A stretch of 64,000 nt of DNA from Euborellia annulipes (Eukaryota; Arthropoda; Insecta; Dermaptera; Anisolabididae): contig JAKCPI010006311.1 of assembly GCA_023213315.1 (NCBI GenBank), positions 144,823 to 208,822 on the forward strand, given 5' to 3'. The notes below the pieces were generated by a model. It worked only from the letters and a program-made list of their open reading frames with translations. It searched no databases and was not told the DNA's origin. Below are positions 51,301 through 58,252 of this stretch, piece after piece (within the stretch, counting starts at the first letter, position 1; every line of letters begins with the position of its first letter). The position numbers and the translations under genes are program-made.

Positions 51301-53831
51301 TCTCTATAATTGTCAAGAAATAAATAATAAAAAATACTTTAAATATAGGAGGCTATTTTTTTCGGTAAAGTAGATGAAAAAAAACAATATCTTTTTCAAT
51401 GTGTTTTATTTGACCTTATATTTCGAAGGAACATCTTCATCAGAGGTTTTAACTAAAATATAAAAACAACGTTATGATTTTTTTTTTTTAATGACATTAA
51501 GAGAAAATCGTGTGACTTCGAAATATAACGTCAAATAAAACTCATTGAAAAATATATTGTTTTTTCATCCAACCCAAATAGCCTATATTATAAAAAATAC
51601 TTTATTAAAAATCTAGTCCACTAATGCCGGGTTGCAAGAAAGTATTTAGCGGTTCGATAAACGCTATTGAAGCTTTAAACCTTCCGCTAAGTAATTTTGG
51701 GTTGCAAGAAAGTTATTGGTTCGTTAGAGTTGTCTTTAAACTAATGGTTGAAATTCGGACCTTTAAACTATAAAGAATCCATTAACTTGACTTGTTCCAT
51801 TGAAATATAAAAGAATTGGGTGTTCCGGGAGAGGTAGGATATAAATGTTAATTTAATTGAGTTTTTGAAACGTATTAAGAGTTATTATTAATTACTATAC
51901 CTAGATATTCATCTAACGAAGCAAAGAATAATAAAACTATTTCTCTGATCGTAGAACAAAATGTGTTGATGTATGAAAAAGAAAAGATTATTTTTTTTTT
52001 TAGAGTTGTTATGATTCAAGAAGAATTTCTCTATTTTCTAACAACTCATAGGAAAATGCATAACTGGCTAGTTAGAAAATAAATTAAATGCCTTTCAATT
52101 AAGGAAAATCAATAGCTAAACAATTTATTGAATAATTAGCAGCACCGTCCGACTCATATAAAAGTGGAAACTTAGCTAATGGACAACTTTTATAAAAACA
52201 CAATGAAATAATCATATGAGTAACGCATGGATATGCTTTTTATTGTCTCTCTCTCTCTCACTTTACTGAACTCTCAAAGATGAGGTCGAGTCAAGCGCCA
52301 TTTAAGAGCTTTGTATCCACATGTCTTGTAATTATATATTTATTTCTAGTTAGAACAATCACTTGAAAATCGACCTAAACCAGTGGCGTAACGATTTTTA
52401 GCTGCCCCCCCCCCACCACAACCTTTATTTAGGGCCCCATTATTAGACCATAAAAAATAAACGTATATCCCTGAACCCTGAGGGCCCGGGCCCTCTCAAA
52501 GAGAAATTTTCATTATTTTTTTTTTTTATCTAAATTTTTCCGTTTTTATCGGAGCCCTGAGGAGATCAGTTTTTTAGCCCGGCCCGGTCCGTGGGCCCCC
52601 AGGTCCGGGCCCCCGCCTCGCGGGGGCGTACGTTACGCCACTGACCTAAACAAACTAAAAGGCATCACTTTTAAAAAATTGCTGTCATAGTCTGAAAATA
52701 TTTCTAAAATGTATGTAAAAAAAAAAAAAAATATACAAAGCGATGCCAGTCTTTAAATTAAAGGAACTAGACGATTAGTTATCTAAAAACTCTTTTAAAA
52801 AGAAATATGTAAAATACAAAATGACTGCGACATATAACATTATGATAGGCAGCTAAGCATAAAAATGCATTAATTTAATTCTGATTCCTTTAATTTTTCA
52901 TCAGTATATCAATGATATTACTAATTATTATAGATATTTATCTGAGGAAGTGAGGTTAGTGTAAATGTCAATTGTTTATGTAGGTACCCAGCAAAATAAT
53001 CGATTTATCAATTATTTCGATTGTTTTTCATAATCGATTATTTTCCGGATCCAATAATCGATTAATCGGAATAATTGATTATTTTACATAATCGATAATC
53101 GATTATTTTTTTCCATAATCGAACACACCTACCCAGGAGACCGCAAGAGCGTTTTGTATGATTTATAATTTCACTCATGTCAATACAATTTGATCCTAAC
53201 TTCACTTTATTTTCCAATTTCTCGATTGTTTATTTTTATTTAATATTAATAAATTCCAAAAACTAAATGAATATCATAATAAGCATTGAAAATTAAAGGA
53301 ATCAGAATTAAATGAATGAATTTTTATGTTTAGCTGCTTCTCAAGATAATATAGAGACTAAATTAAATTAATTCAATAGGAAAAAATTAAAGGTAATTTT
53401 CACCTTTAGTTTAAAACGTTCGTGTAATTTAACGAAAGGTTTAAAGAACGACGAGCGGAAGGGATCTCTAAATTCTTGCAACCCACCGTAAGTCTTATTT
53501 ATATTTTGTTATTTTATTTAAATATTTATGCAGATGACTAATATCCTATCGGCATTTTCAATTTGTTCACATATAATAATAGATAAAGGCATGTTAAAAT
53601 GAGTGCGCGTGTACCTCTTCGTCAGACTCGAGGGCGCGAATGGCCTTGGCCTTGGCGAGTTCGAGGGCCGTGACCCAGCGTTGTCGCTCTACCTCACTGC
53701 TTGCTTTTACATGAAATGTCTGCGTGCCGCCGTTGCTGATCACGAACGTACAGGAATCACCCTCTGTGTGGATAATCGCGCCGTGTAAGGAGATTGTGCC
53801 TCGACAAGTGTGCGCCATCTCCGCTTGGTTC
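30150..53831 (-). CDS. Osbp: Oxysterol-binding protein (OSBP1/2 orthologue), 13 exons, 5' end missing
   Basis: Sterol/PI4P exchanger acting at ER-Golgi contacts. Exons (minus order): 53615-53831, 50449-50570, 50126-50375, 43901-44030, 42195-42301, 39706-39879, 35696-35865, 33333-33585, 33098-33268, 32830-32961, 32068-32220, 31734-31991, 30150-30398. Every junction is GT-AG and phases match, giving 794 visible residues. Order: C-terminal half of the PH domain (1-66), coiled-coil segments (about 85-115, 195-235), FFAT-like EFYDAQG (252-258), Ser/Arg-rich linkers (276-400), complete lipid-binding domain with KPFNPLLGE (492-500) and EQVSHHPP (517-524), and C-terminal [17 protein letters not shown]. 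The initiator and first half of the PH domain must lie beyond 64000. Identity is certain from near-identical signature blocks. Animal OSBPs are about 780-810 residues with the N-terminus, so this copy is slightly longer. Confidence 0.95.
30518..30644. mobile_element. Short MITE in the last OSBP intron
   Basis: CATGGGTGTAGCCAGG at the left against TCTGGCTACGCCCACG at the right: inverted ends of the same broad hAT-like style as 52381-52643, about 127 bp. Confidence 0.5.
30727..31535. repeat. TGGCA-rich repeat split by a SINE
   Basis: GTGACTGGCAAGCC, GGTGCCAGTCACC and ACTGGCACGCTGG on the left; TGGTGCCAGTACCC, ATGCCAGTTAATGGCAGCG and ACTGGCACGCCAGTAACAGG on the right of the SINE at 30896-31178. 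It looks like one inverted-repeat element into which the SINE inserted; true ends are unclear. Confidence 0.4.
30896..31178 (+). mobile_element. SINE family 1, full length, in OSBP intron
   Basis: Complete head (GTGGTGTAGAGGTTAGCGTG, GTCGCGGGTTCGTACCCC), body with ACCAGATGGCTTAAATAAAA, GTGTGA-rich 3' part and poly-A. Perfect 13-bp duplication ATAAACAAAATCG at 30883-30895 and 31179-31191. Antisense to OSBP. Confidence 0.92.
31734..31991 (-). CDS. Osbp: OSBP exon: ORD, continued
   Basis: [20 protein letters not shown], then [40 protein letters not shown] and [16 protein letters not shown]. Separated from the previous exon by a 76-nt intron. Confidence 0.97.
32068..32220 (-). CDS. Osbp: OSBP exon: ORD, continued
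   Basis: [20 protein letters not shown], then [20 protein letters not shown] and [11 protein letters not shown]. Very highly conserved beta-barrel strands. Confidence 0.97.
32221..32829. other. OSBP intron, AT-rich
   Basis: No exon. A tRNA-like segment at about 32405-32470 (GTGACCTCTAGCACAAGAGG) may be a reversed SINE head of another family; weak. Confidence 0.35.
32830..32961 (-). CDS. Osbp: OSBP exon: ORD, continued
   Basis: [20 protein letters not shown], then [20 protein letters not shown] and TWRK. SKFRGKY is invariant in OSBP. The GRR start differs from the SKN(G)W of fly and human, so the exact 5' boundary could shift, although the TTTTTCAG acceptor is strong. Confidence 0.95.
33098..33268 (-). 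CDS. Osbp: OSBP exon: ORD with EQVSHHPP signature
   Basis: [38 protein letters not shown] and [15 protein letters not shown]. Contains the family fingerprint; the two His bind the PI4P phosphate in family structures. All key residues are intact. Phase 0 at both ends. Confidence 0.98.
33333..33585 (-). CDS. Osbp: OSBP exon: start of the lipid-binding domain
   Basis: [20 protein letters not shown], then [20 protein letters not shown] and [20 protein letters not shown] through REQLAQ. This forms the lid and the first helices of the ORD. Confidence 0.97.
34650..34970. repeat. Long snap-back element with mariner-like end
   Basis: CGAGGCGTGTTCAATAAGTA opens it, a mariner-type terminus. Arms CAGCATTCAAATACACCATG through AACCTTATGTTACGGCTTT pair with AAAGCCGTAAAATAAGGTTG through TGTATTTGAATGCTG. 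The loop of about 55 nt (CATCAACCAGTGGAATGG...) may be a relic of the parent transposon. Confidence 0.7.
35038..35285. repeat. Foldback with paired hammerhead-like motifs
   Basis: Left arm (minus sense) and right arm both carry CTGATGA ... GAAAC beside TTTATTGAACAACAATATC- and GACATTGTAGTTTAATAAA-type flanks. The centre is unrelated single-copy-looking sequence (CTCGAGCCTCTAAGC...). Structure fits two inverted terminal repeats. Confidence 0.6.
35210..35254 (+). ncRNA. Hammerhead-ribozyme-like motif
   Basis: AATGTC-CTGATGA at one side and GAAAC-GTC-GACATT at the other. Stem I AATGTC/GACATT is 6 bp; CUGAUGA, GAAAC and GUC all match the hammerhead core. Stem II between them is poor here. Confidence 0.45.
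35696..35865 (-). CDS. Osbp: OSBP exon: Ser/Arg-rich linker
   Basis: [20 protein letters not shown], then [20 protein letters not shown] to SKERES. Poorly conserved region before the lipid-binding domain. Unusually GC-rich for this window. Donor GTGGGC leaves TG, which joins T of the next exon to make Cys. Confidence 0.85.
36269..36651. mobile_element. pogo/Tc1-like MITE in OSBP intron
   Basis: TACAGTGGAACCTCGCTTAA at the left and the inverse of TATACAGAGGAACCTGTTCT at the right; TA flanks. Internal CGTTATGCGAA repeats. This CAGTnGAACCTCG terminus is typical of pogo-type elements. Confidence 0.7.
36815..36965. repeat. Foldback element in OSBP intron
   Basis: AGATAAATAAGTAACACAAGGTTAAGTTT-type left arm is mirrored by AACTTAACCTTGTGTTATTA on the right. 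The centre holds a degenerate CTCTGAAGATGACG hammerhead-like block. Confidence 0.6.
37397..37509 (-). CDS. Possible alternative OSBP exon, not in phase with its neighbours
   Basis: Between a CATCAG acceptor and a TCGGTATTT donor lies an open stretch reading [20 protein letters not shown], then [15 protein letters not shown]. It is GC-richer than its surroundings and VLIINPATA echoes VLVIRPATT at the start of the next exon. But its 5' phase (needs one carried base) does not match the preceding exon (phase 0). It may be a poison exon, a decayed duplicate of the next exon's start, or chance. Confidence 0.25.
37955..38132. repeat. Foldback element in OSBP intron
   Basis: GCCATCAGCGCCAGAACGGC through TGAATTCCAGAG, mirrored by CTCTGGAATTCA through GCCGTTCTGGCGCTGATGGC. 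The GGTTTTATGCCTTAGTATC block also occurs at 16743 and, inverted, at 17158. Confidence 0.75.
38280..38360 (+). repeat. Possible tRNA-like SINE head of another family
   Basis: GGTTTAGGTTTGAATCCCAG is a good B-box-like T-arm followed by GCGGTTCGATGAAAATG. No complete SINE is delimited. Confidence 0.3.
38495..38706 (+). mobile_element. SINE family 1 copy in OSBP intron
   Basis: Head CCCTCGGGCTTGATGTAGTT and GCTCGCGGGTTCGGGTCCC; the palindrome is shortened (CCATTTGGATACCAAATAA); tail of (AAAT)n instead of plain A. No clear target duplication. Confidence 0.8.
38710..39660. other. OSBP intron, no feature seen
   Basis: AT-rich and unremarkable; no exon signals with matching phase. Confidence 0.4.
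39706..39879 (-). CDS. Osbp: OSBP exon: Ser-rich linker
   Basis: [20 protein letters not shown] through [14 protein letters not shown]. The RRSSS sequence follows FILK as it does in the fly protein. Many potential phosphorylation sites. Phase 0 at both ends. Confidence 0.9.
40349..40748. repeat. Long foldback element in OSBP intron
   Basis: Arms of roughly 190 nt from TTTATTGGTAGACGAGTGAT to AATATTTTTAATCTGAAAAA, near-perfectly inverted. A CCGATGATGGTCTGACCC...GACCGAAAC block (degenerate hammerhead-like core with GGTC/GACC stem II) lies near each end. Confidence 0.75.
41499..41667 (+). mobile_element. SINE family 2, copy 1
   Basis: A tRNA-like head with GACCCATGGCCCCGAGAGAA and GGATTCGCTTCCCGTC, a body ending AGATGCCGAAAAAGATCTTG and a poly-A tail. 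Different from family 1 but sharing the GCCGAAAAG tail motif. Confidence 0.6.
41830..41975 (-). mobile_element. SINE family 2, copy 2
   Basis: Reverse orientation: GGCATCTAAGGCTATTTGGT, TTTTTCTCGCTTGAGACGGG, GAAGCGAACCTGGGACCC, TGAGCCACGGGTCACG. Confidence 0.6.
42074..42165 (+). mobile_element. SINE family 2, copy 3, truncated
   Basis: GTGGTCCGTGGCTCAGAGAG and GGTCCCGAGTTGGCTTCCCA: the head only, 30 nt from the OSBP exon at 42195. Confidence 0.5.
42195..42301 (-). CDS. Osbp: OSBP exon: FFAT-like motif
   Basis: [20 protein letters not shown] continues to [15 protein letters not shown]. An acidic tract precedes EFYDAQG, the VAP-binding FFAT site. Position 3 is Y instead of F and position 7 is G instead of E. 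Acceptor TCTCTCTAG, donor GTAAGT. Confidence 0.93.
43205..43270. repeat. Single Tc1/mariner-like terminus
   Basis: TACAGTGAGGGCCAATATTA is followed by TTATTTCATTGTTTTTATAA, the same terminus found in the foldback at 45527-45735. Confidence 0.4.
43325..43515. repeat. GC-rich low-complexity blocks in OSBP intron
   Basis: CCCTCGCCAGCTGGCTAGGG and CCCCTGGACCCCTCCTCAAC with GCCTGCGGCGG. Similar to blocks at 21226 and 63870; probably transposon interior. Confidence 0.4.
43556..43810 (-). repeat. Repeat family G, reversed copy
   Basis: ATACACAAATGCAAAGAATA, GATGAAAATAATTTTCCTGT and GAGCGTGACAAACGGACAGA are the inverse of the blocks at 6215-6440. Confidence 0.6.
43901..44030 (-). CDS. Osbp: OSBP exon: second coiled coil
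   Basis: [20 protein letters not shown], then [16 protein letters not shown]. Heptad-rich and conserved in OSBP. Ends in phase 1 at donor GTATTT. Confidence 0.95.
44540..44812 (+). pseudogene. Decayed LINE reverse-transcriptase fragment
   Basis: With frame changes the + strand reads [20 protein letters not shown] and later [37 protein letters not shown]. This matches the post-polymerase region of non-LTR reverse transcriptases (ALGAFRTSPxxSLxxEAGEPSL). It ends where an oppositely oriented LINE tail begins. Confidence 0.55.
44813..45300 (-). pseudogene. LINE 3' end with GATA-type tail
   Basis: Minus strand: [20 protein letters not shown], then [20 protein letters not shown] and [16 protein letters not shown], the typical C-terminus of non-LTR ORF2 proteins (F-S-V-x-S-x-R-L-W-N-x-I/L-P). 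It is followed by an AATAAACGCC-type 3' UTR and (TATC)n at 44811-44820. Strongly 5' truncated. Confidence 0.7.
45370..46200 (+). pseudogene. Second decayed LINE 3' region
   Basis: Near the end [29 protein letters not shown] and a stop form a non-LTR ORF2 C-terminus. A (TTA)n tail appears at 46531-46548 after an inserted foldback. The Tc1-like foldback at 45527-45735 splits the upstream part. Confidence 0.55.
45527..45735. repeat. Tc1/mariner-like foldback
   Basis: GTATAGTGAGCGCCACAATT, CCATGCG and ACTTGTGATTATTTC on the left; GAAATAATCACAAGT, AAGCATGGGTGGGCC and TTGTCCCTCACTGTATATTT on the right. Confidence 0.7.
46247..46295 (-). ncRNA. Hammerhead-ribozyme-like motif (best copy)
   Basis: Minus sense: TTATCGTC-CTGACGA-T, GGGATC-GACGT-GATCCC, GAAAC-GTC, GACGATAA. 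Stem I is a perfect 8 bp, stem II a perfect 6 bp, and CUGANGA, GAAAC and the GUC cleavage triplet are all present. An unpaired T sits between A9 and stem II. Stem III would be minimal, as reported for Penelope-type hammerheads. Confidence 0.55.
46331..46373 (+). ncRNA. Hammerhead-ribozyme-like motif (other arm)
   Basis: CTGAAGA-T, GGGATC-GACGT-GATCCC, GAAAC-GTC. Stem I has decayed to GTC/GAC. Confidence 0.45.
46560..47220. other. OSBP intron, no feature seen
   Basis: AT-rich; no exon or repeat boundary recognised. Confidence 0.35.
47228..48196 (+). mobile_element. Repeat K, long copy
   Basis: Starts GGAGCGGCGTCTAAACGTAC and ends TACTTCCTGAACCCCCTTTA, the inverse of the AAGGGGGTTCAGGAGCGACG start seen at 58253. 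Shares GACTTATTGAAAAATTATTG, GTTATCAAGCCAATA and CTTGCAAAAGATGGCAGGCT with 54838 and 58250-58620. Includes an 18-nt C run at 48028. No protein seen. Confidence 0.6.
48233..48310 (+). repeat. Single mariner-like terminus
   Basis: ACGAGGAGTGTTCAAATGAA followed by GGGTACGAAACG. Resembles the terminus at 34650, but no opposite end is identified. Confidence 0.35.
49144..49180 (+). ncRNA. Hammerhead-like motif, degenerate
   Basis: AACTGTC-CTGAAGA, a short stem II region, AAAAC-GTC-AACAGTT. Stem I pairs over 6 bp or more; GAAAC is mutated to AAAAC. Confidence 0.35.
49209..49880 (+). mobile_element. Family H repeat, full length
   Basis: End hairpin TACTTTCTCTTACC...AGAGAGAAAGTA, body with a TCTGTCTGTG microsatellite (49358-49389), AGTACTAGTACTTTACTGAT and GGTTGCCATGG, then the second hairpin ATCTGGTGTGACAAGCAC...GCGCCAGTCACACCAGATTT. 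About 85% similar by eye to the inverted copy at 20284-20960. Confidence 0.85.
50098..50116. repeat. Poly-G tract beside an OSBP splice donor
   Basis: A run of at least 17 G (C on the OSBP sense strand) ending about 10 nt from the donor of the exon at 50126. Confidence 0.9.
50126..50375 (-). CDS. Osbp: OSBP exon: Ser/Thr/Asn-rich insert and [15 protein letters not shown]
   Basis: [18 protein letters not shown] and a Ser/Asn-rich low-complexity stretch are followed by the conserved block [20 protein letters not shown] through LELAQTQ. The donor is GTAAAT, and 10 nt into the intron (minus sense) a run of 17 or more C begins. Confidence 0.95.
50449..50570 (-). CDS. Osbp: OSBP exon: coiled-coil segment
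   Basis: [18 protein letters not shown], then [20 protein letters not shown]. The Ala-rich start is not a feature of the fly or human proteins as I recall them. Only 73 nt of intron separates it from the next exon. Confidence 0.95.
51407..51567. repeat. Foldback with hammerhead-like motif in OSBP intron
   Basis: TTTTTCAATGTGTTTTATTT and TATATTTCGAAG on the left, CTTCGAAATATAACG and AAATAAAACTCATTGAAAAA on the right. The minus-sense motif at 51413-51447 reads ACCT-CTGATGA ... GAAAT-ATA-AGGT (stem I 4 bp, AUA as NUH). Confidence 0.6.
52130..52270. repeat. Tc1/mariner-like remnant
   Basis: TTATAAAAACACAATGAAAT and CATATGAGTAACGCATGGAT, then CTTTTTATTGTCTCTCTCTC, resembling the right half of the 45527-45735 foldback. 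Confidence 0.35.
52381..52643. mobile_element. hAT-like MITE (CAGTGGCGTAAC family) in OSBP intron
   Basis: CAGTGGCGTAACG and CGTTACGCCACTG ends with a perfect 8-bp duplication ACCTAAAC (52373-52380, 52644-52651). GC-rich interior with poly-C. Confidence 0.88.
52988..53125. repeat. Clustered AATCGATT palindromes
   Basis: Seven or more copies of ATAATCGATTA-like palindromes (ATCGAT core) within about 140 bp. Transposon interior, or possibly a protein-binding array. Confidence 0.6.
53615..53831 (-). CDS. Osbp: OSBP exon: C-terminal half of the PH domain
   Basis: Encodes [17 protein letters not shown] through [20 protein letters not shown] and ALESDEE. In the PH fold this covers the last strands and the C-terminal helix (conserved W in RQRWV). 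Acceptor CCTAAAG, donor GTACAC. It starts one base into a codon, so the preceding exon ends in phase 2. Confidence 0.95.
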
Positions 53832-54311
53832 CTTTAGGACAAAAATATCAATCACTTTAGATTGAAAGAAGAAAAAAAAAAGGGGGGTGGGGGGATTTGT
53901 TGCGTGCAATGAAGTCATTGAGGGGGGGAAGGATGAAGCTAATAATTACTAATTCCTTCTGATATGAAATAGTAACCTTAAAGGGAGAGAGAGAGAGTGG
54001 CCAACTAACCCGGTAACTTTGTTGGTTTGTCTTTATGGCATCTGAGCTCATATTTATTCAAATCAATTGATAATTATTATTATTTTATTATGACATAACG
54101 CGATTTTTTCTCATCTGCACAAATTTAACTAAAAGGTGGAAGTCTGGACAAAACGTTACTAATTGTGACATGGGAGACCCGGTGGTTTCTCTAACAATTG
54201 TGACATAACAATTCAAAGTTGAATTTATAAAATCTATTGAAAAAAAAAAAGTTTGAATGATTTTCACAACAGGGAAAAAATGGAGTGATTATTTCAGCCA
54301 TGACCCGAGTA

Positions 54312-54505
54312 AAAATGATTAAAAATGATCGAGGGATCCACACTCCCGCAGCAGGTCTGCATAGTGAACCTTTAGGGGCACACATTTTTCTTCTGGTCAC
54401 TTTCGATCTACTGTTTGTGTCCCTGGTGCGGGCGTGTGTGTCCCTAAAGGTTCACTATGCAGCCTAGCTGCGGGCGTGTGGATCCCTCGATTTTTTTAAT
54501 CATTT
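54312..54505. repeat. Foldback element
   Basis: GATCGAGGGATCCACACTCC, CGCAGC and TGCATAGTGAACCTTTAGGG are mirrored by CCCTAAAGGTTCACTATGCA, GCTGCGGGCGTGTGGATCCC and TCGAT. The loop is about 60 nt. Confidence 0.8.
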
Positions 54506-54724
54506 ACTACAAAAATTTACTAAAAAAAAAGGTAAAATGTGAATTTTGTATAAGAAATTTTGTTCGGGGGGGGGGGGTAGTTCAATGTTGTGACGTAATA
54601 TTTGTAGGGGGTTTGTTTGTATGTGACTGTGACATGGGGGGGGGACTAGAAAATCGTCAAAAAATGTTACGTAATGGTGGACGACCCCTTATAGAAAATG
54701 CAAAAAAACTCTATTATAAAAAGT

Positions 54725-54960
54725 TGTAATTTTTTTAAATCTATAAATGTAAAACTCATTAATATCCAACTTATAATAATTAAAGTGGTGACAAATTAAA
54801 AAATAAATTTCGTATTTATTTAAAAATTAACGGCCAAATAGTTGAGCACTCTTGCAAAAGATGGCAGGCTAGTCTAACAGCCGGCTTTATCAGATCATAT
54901 AAGCTTATATTTATATATTTTTATGCTGTTATAAATAATTTAATAAAGTATTCATTATTT
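54725..54960 (+). repeat. Repeat K fragment
   Basis: CTCTTGCAAAAGATGGCAGG, CTAGTCTAACAGCCG and TATATTTATATATTTTTATG, as in 47560-47660 and 58520-58620. Confidence 0.55.
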
Positions 54961-56040
54961 AATAGATCAACCAAATACATGAGATTAAATATAGCCCTAC
55001 CATCCTGCCACCTGTTGGCAAATTTTCGTAATAAATGGCCTTTTTGGCCAAATTTTAAAGACCCCTAACGCCAAAAACCCTAAAAGCTTTGCCTTCTGTA
55101 GAGCCTTAACAGAGCGCCTATTAAACCACTTACAAATGGAAGGCTCATCGAATTAGTTTCAACCAATGAGGGACATCATCGTCAAAGAATTCAAATCAAA
55201 TTGTTTCAGTGGGAATTTTATTACAAGACTTTCACGTCATTACGGATACGATGGAAATATTAAGACATTTTATATTCTTAATAAAAATCAATTTCATATG
55301 AGAATATGACAAAAAACAAACAAAAAAGAAAAACATTAAATTATCGTCATTAAGAGAATAATGTCCGGCTCTATCACAACGATAATTAGGCCTATTTGAT
55401 AGCCAATATAAAGGGAAGAAAAACAATGACCTTATAGGAGGGACCCCGTTGGTTGCCACCCTGCTACGCCTCTGGCCAAGGTCATTTCAGTTTTATTATA
55501 AATATTATAATAAAAACTGAACTAATAAATATCAGGATATTAATAATTACGTATTTATTAGATGGCAATGAGATCATTTTATATTAGATAATAATTTGAC
55601 TATTATAAAAGGAACAATGGAATTGATAAAAATAGAATTGGAGCCAATAAGAGAATGGATGAGGCATTAATGGAGCCAAAGGTTTGTGAGCGATACGACC
55701 GACGTTCTATAGAGAGAACGGCTTCGTTTGTTCAATTTTAAATTTAAATCACCCCAAGTGATAGACTTATCTAAATGATTACAAGCTGTTAAACTATTTA
55801 TTAATTTCCTGTGTAAACTTTCTAAATTTTATTATCAATTTTCATTTATTTTGTTGATTTGTAGGGCCCCCCTACGCTTTTGTTAAATAATTCTCTGACA
55901 ATCCCGTCTAGGCGACCAATTGGGGAAAGACTAGCATAAAGGGAGCAGAAAATCTTAGCTCGAGTAATTCGTAGTCGTCATCATTCACGAACCCCAAAGA
56001 CATGGATGTGAACTCCTGCCTGAGGACGCGTTATTAGTTT
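54961..56040. other. Probable OSBP intron, no clear feature
   Basis: AT-rich. Short stretches such as 55860-55930 and 55970-56030 are GC-richer but contain no supported exon. Confidence 0.35.
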
Positions 56041-56400
56041 TTTACTTTCTCTTGCCTATATATGTTAATTATAGAGAGAAAGTAGTGGATTCATGATATC
56101 GAGATTTTGATGAATATACACGTTTTGAGGCCTCCTGAATCCCAAAAAGTGGACATGGTCTGTCTGTGAACAAAATATCTCAATAACGGAAAAAGCTAGG
56201 AGGTTAAAATTTTATATTTAAGTTAGGCACCCCCATGGGACGTGACACGAAGCTTTTGATCAAAATCGGCCAAAAAGTACTAGTACTTTACTGATGCACT
56301 TTTTCAATTTTTTTTTTTCGATTTTCTCAAAATTCGCTCCAACGATTTTGATTAAAAAATCAATTATCTTTTAGATGCTCTTTAAAATGTATATTCCCGG
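56041..56400 (+). mobile_element. Family H repeat, one end only
   Basis: TACTTTCTCTTGCC...AGAGAGAAAGTAGTGG, then TTTTGAGGCCTCCTGAATCC, CTAGTACTTTACTGATGCAC and ATGCTCTTTAAAATGTATAT. The second hairpin is missing. Confidence 0.7.
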
Positions 56401-57375
56401 AAAAATTCATTTTCAAAGAGAAAATGGTGTTGGCACACCCAGGCCCTATTCTTGTCTTTAGTGTCCAATATCACTAAACTAACGAGTGGAAGAAGATCTT
56501 GCTAGGAGAATATCTGAAGCCACAAAAAAGATTTTATTTTAAACTACTCGATTTTCTCAAAAATGTAATCGCCGAGATGTCTAAATACCCCACAATACCA
56601 CAAATTCCACGAATAATAACCTGCTGAATCTAAAAATTGTCCCCAAAATAGTTCGTGACAGCAGATCAGAACATCGAAGTCGTACGTTAAGGCGATGGCT
56701 GCTCACCGAAATGCTAGCAACGCCACCCTCGGTCAGGTCCCCGAGGAAGATGAAGGCTAAACGGCCACCGGATTTTCTTCCATCAAAAAGAGTAATTAAG
56801 CTAAATCACTTGGCGTTGGAGTTGTAAATGGGCAAAGAGAATTTGGTACAAGAGCCACTTAATTATGTAATTAAGTCGTTCAATTGCTAGAGGTACTCGA
56901 ATCATTTTAAAAAAATTCTATCCTAAATTTCCTTAAAATGAAACAAAGTAGAAAACGCATTTCTCTAAAAGAGTTAGCCTCTGTTTTAATACCTCTTGGC
57001 CCATTTTTTTTGAATATTCAGTTCACATACACCACTTGGGGGGCTTAGAACGTTCATAATTGGACTTATGATGTAGCTATCAAGAGGCTCATAATATAAT
57101 TTGATGAAATCAATTTACACGTTTATTAGACAATTGCGTTTTTGTTGAGAAGGAGATATTAAACGAATGAACGAACGAACAAAACTGTAGATATCGTTAA
57201 TCAATATTATTTTAATTAATATGCAATCTACTCGGAAAAGGACTTGTAATCTTATTACGATAAAACCATCCATCGTCATGCGGGGGGGGGGGGTAAATAA
57301 AATTGACAAACATTTCACTCTCTGAATTTCACCGGAAATACATGTTTTTGTTTTTTATCCCTTTAATTCAATTAT

Positions 57376-57943
57376 TAGGTTGATCCATAATTATCCGCCG
57401 GTGATATTGGAGCGCTTTTTGTTGTTAAAAATTAACATTTTTTTTTTTTTTTTTCAGAAAAATATGGAAAATCAGATTCATATTCGTCATATTATGCTTT
57501 ACCAATACGAGAAAGGATGGAATGCAGCACAGTCATTTAGCGATCTCAACGATCTTTTTGGCGAAAGACAATGAATGTTTAGAGTGGATTTCCCGCTTTG
57601 AGTCTGGTGATACCAGCTTAGAGGACAATTCAGGAATAGGTCGACCATCGGATTTTGGCGATCAGGCACTTCTGGTTGAGGACGAAAACATGACAACTCG
57701 AAACCTGACCGAAAACTTAAATGTTGGCCAATCAACGATCGTCTGTCGTCTAAAAAGGCCTTGTAAAGTGTGGAAATTAACTGGATTGGTGCCCCACGAA
57801 CTCTCCAATAACAATAAAGCCGAACAAGTCCGAATTTTCAACAGGGAAGAATATTTTTCTAAAAAAAAAAAGTAAATGAAAAGTTTATTTTTAACAACAA
57901 AAAGCGAGCCAATATAAACGACGGATATATATATAATAAATCA
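57376..57943 (+). mobile_element. mariner-like element, internally deleted
   Basis: Left GGTTGATCCATAATTATCCG through GCGCTTTTTGTTGTTAAAAA, inverted at the right (TTTTTAACAACAAAAAGCG ... ACGGATATAT). TA-rich flanks. The transposase is limited to the N-terminal DNA-binding part. Confidence 0.75.
57464..57875 (+). pseudogene. mariner transposase N-terminus, frameshifted and truncated
   Basis: MENQIHIRHIMLYQYEKGWN followed, after a frameshift near 57570, by WISRFESGDTSLEDNSGIGR, PSDFGDQALLVEDENMTTRN and STIVCRLKRPCKVWKLTGLV, PHELSNNNKAEQV. These are the two helix-turn-helix regions of mariner/SETMAR-type transposases (RFxSGDxSLEDxxRxGRP, LxxLGKVxKLxxWVPHELS). The DD34D catalytic domain is missing. 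Confidence 0.85.
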
Positions 57944-58252
57944 AGTTGTTAAGGAGATAGGTCTTTTCAGCCCAAATAAAATATATAAATAATTATATAT
58001 TTATTTTATTAAAAATCTTTTAGACCTCAGACTGCATCCTTGCCGAAAAATTAGCGTAGTTGGGGAGTTTTCGATCTTTATAGAGGGTAGTTTGAAGAGA
58101 TGCAATCTTTTTTTTTTTTGCTAATGCTGACATTTCAAGTCATCCTCGGAACTAGAATTTCAATCAAAGTTTCACGTGTCATAATAATAATGAATAAGCA
58201 AAAAAAAAAAAGCAGTTATTTCAATACTTGTGATTAATATTATCATTTAAGG

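Noticed and set aside
53603..53788. + strand frame opposite the OSBP PH exon
   Set aside because: Antisense shadow of a strongly conserved exon.
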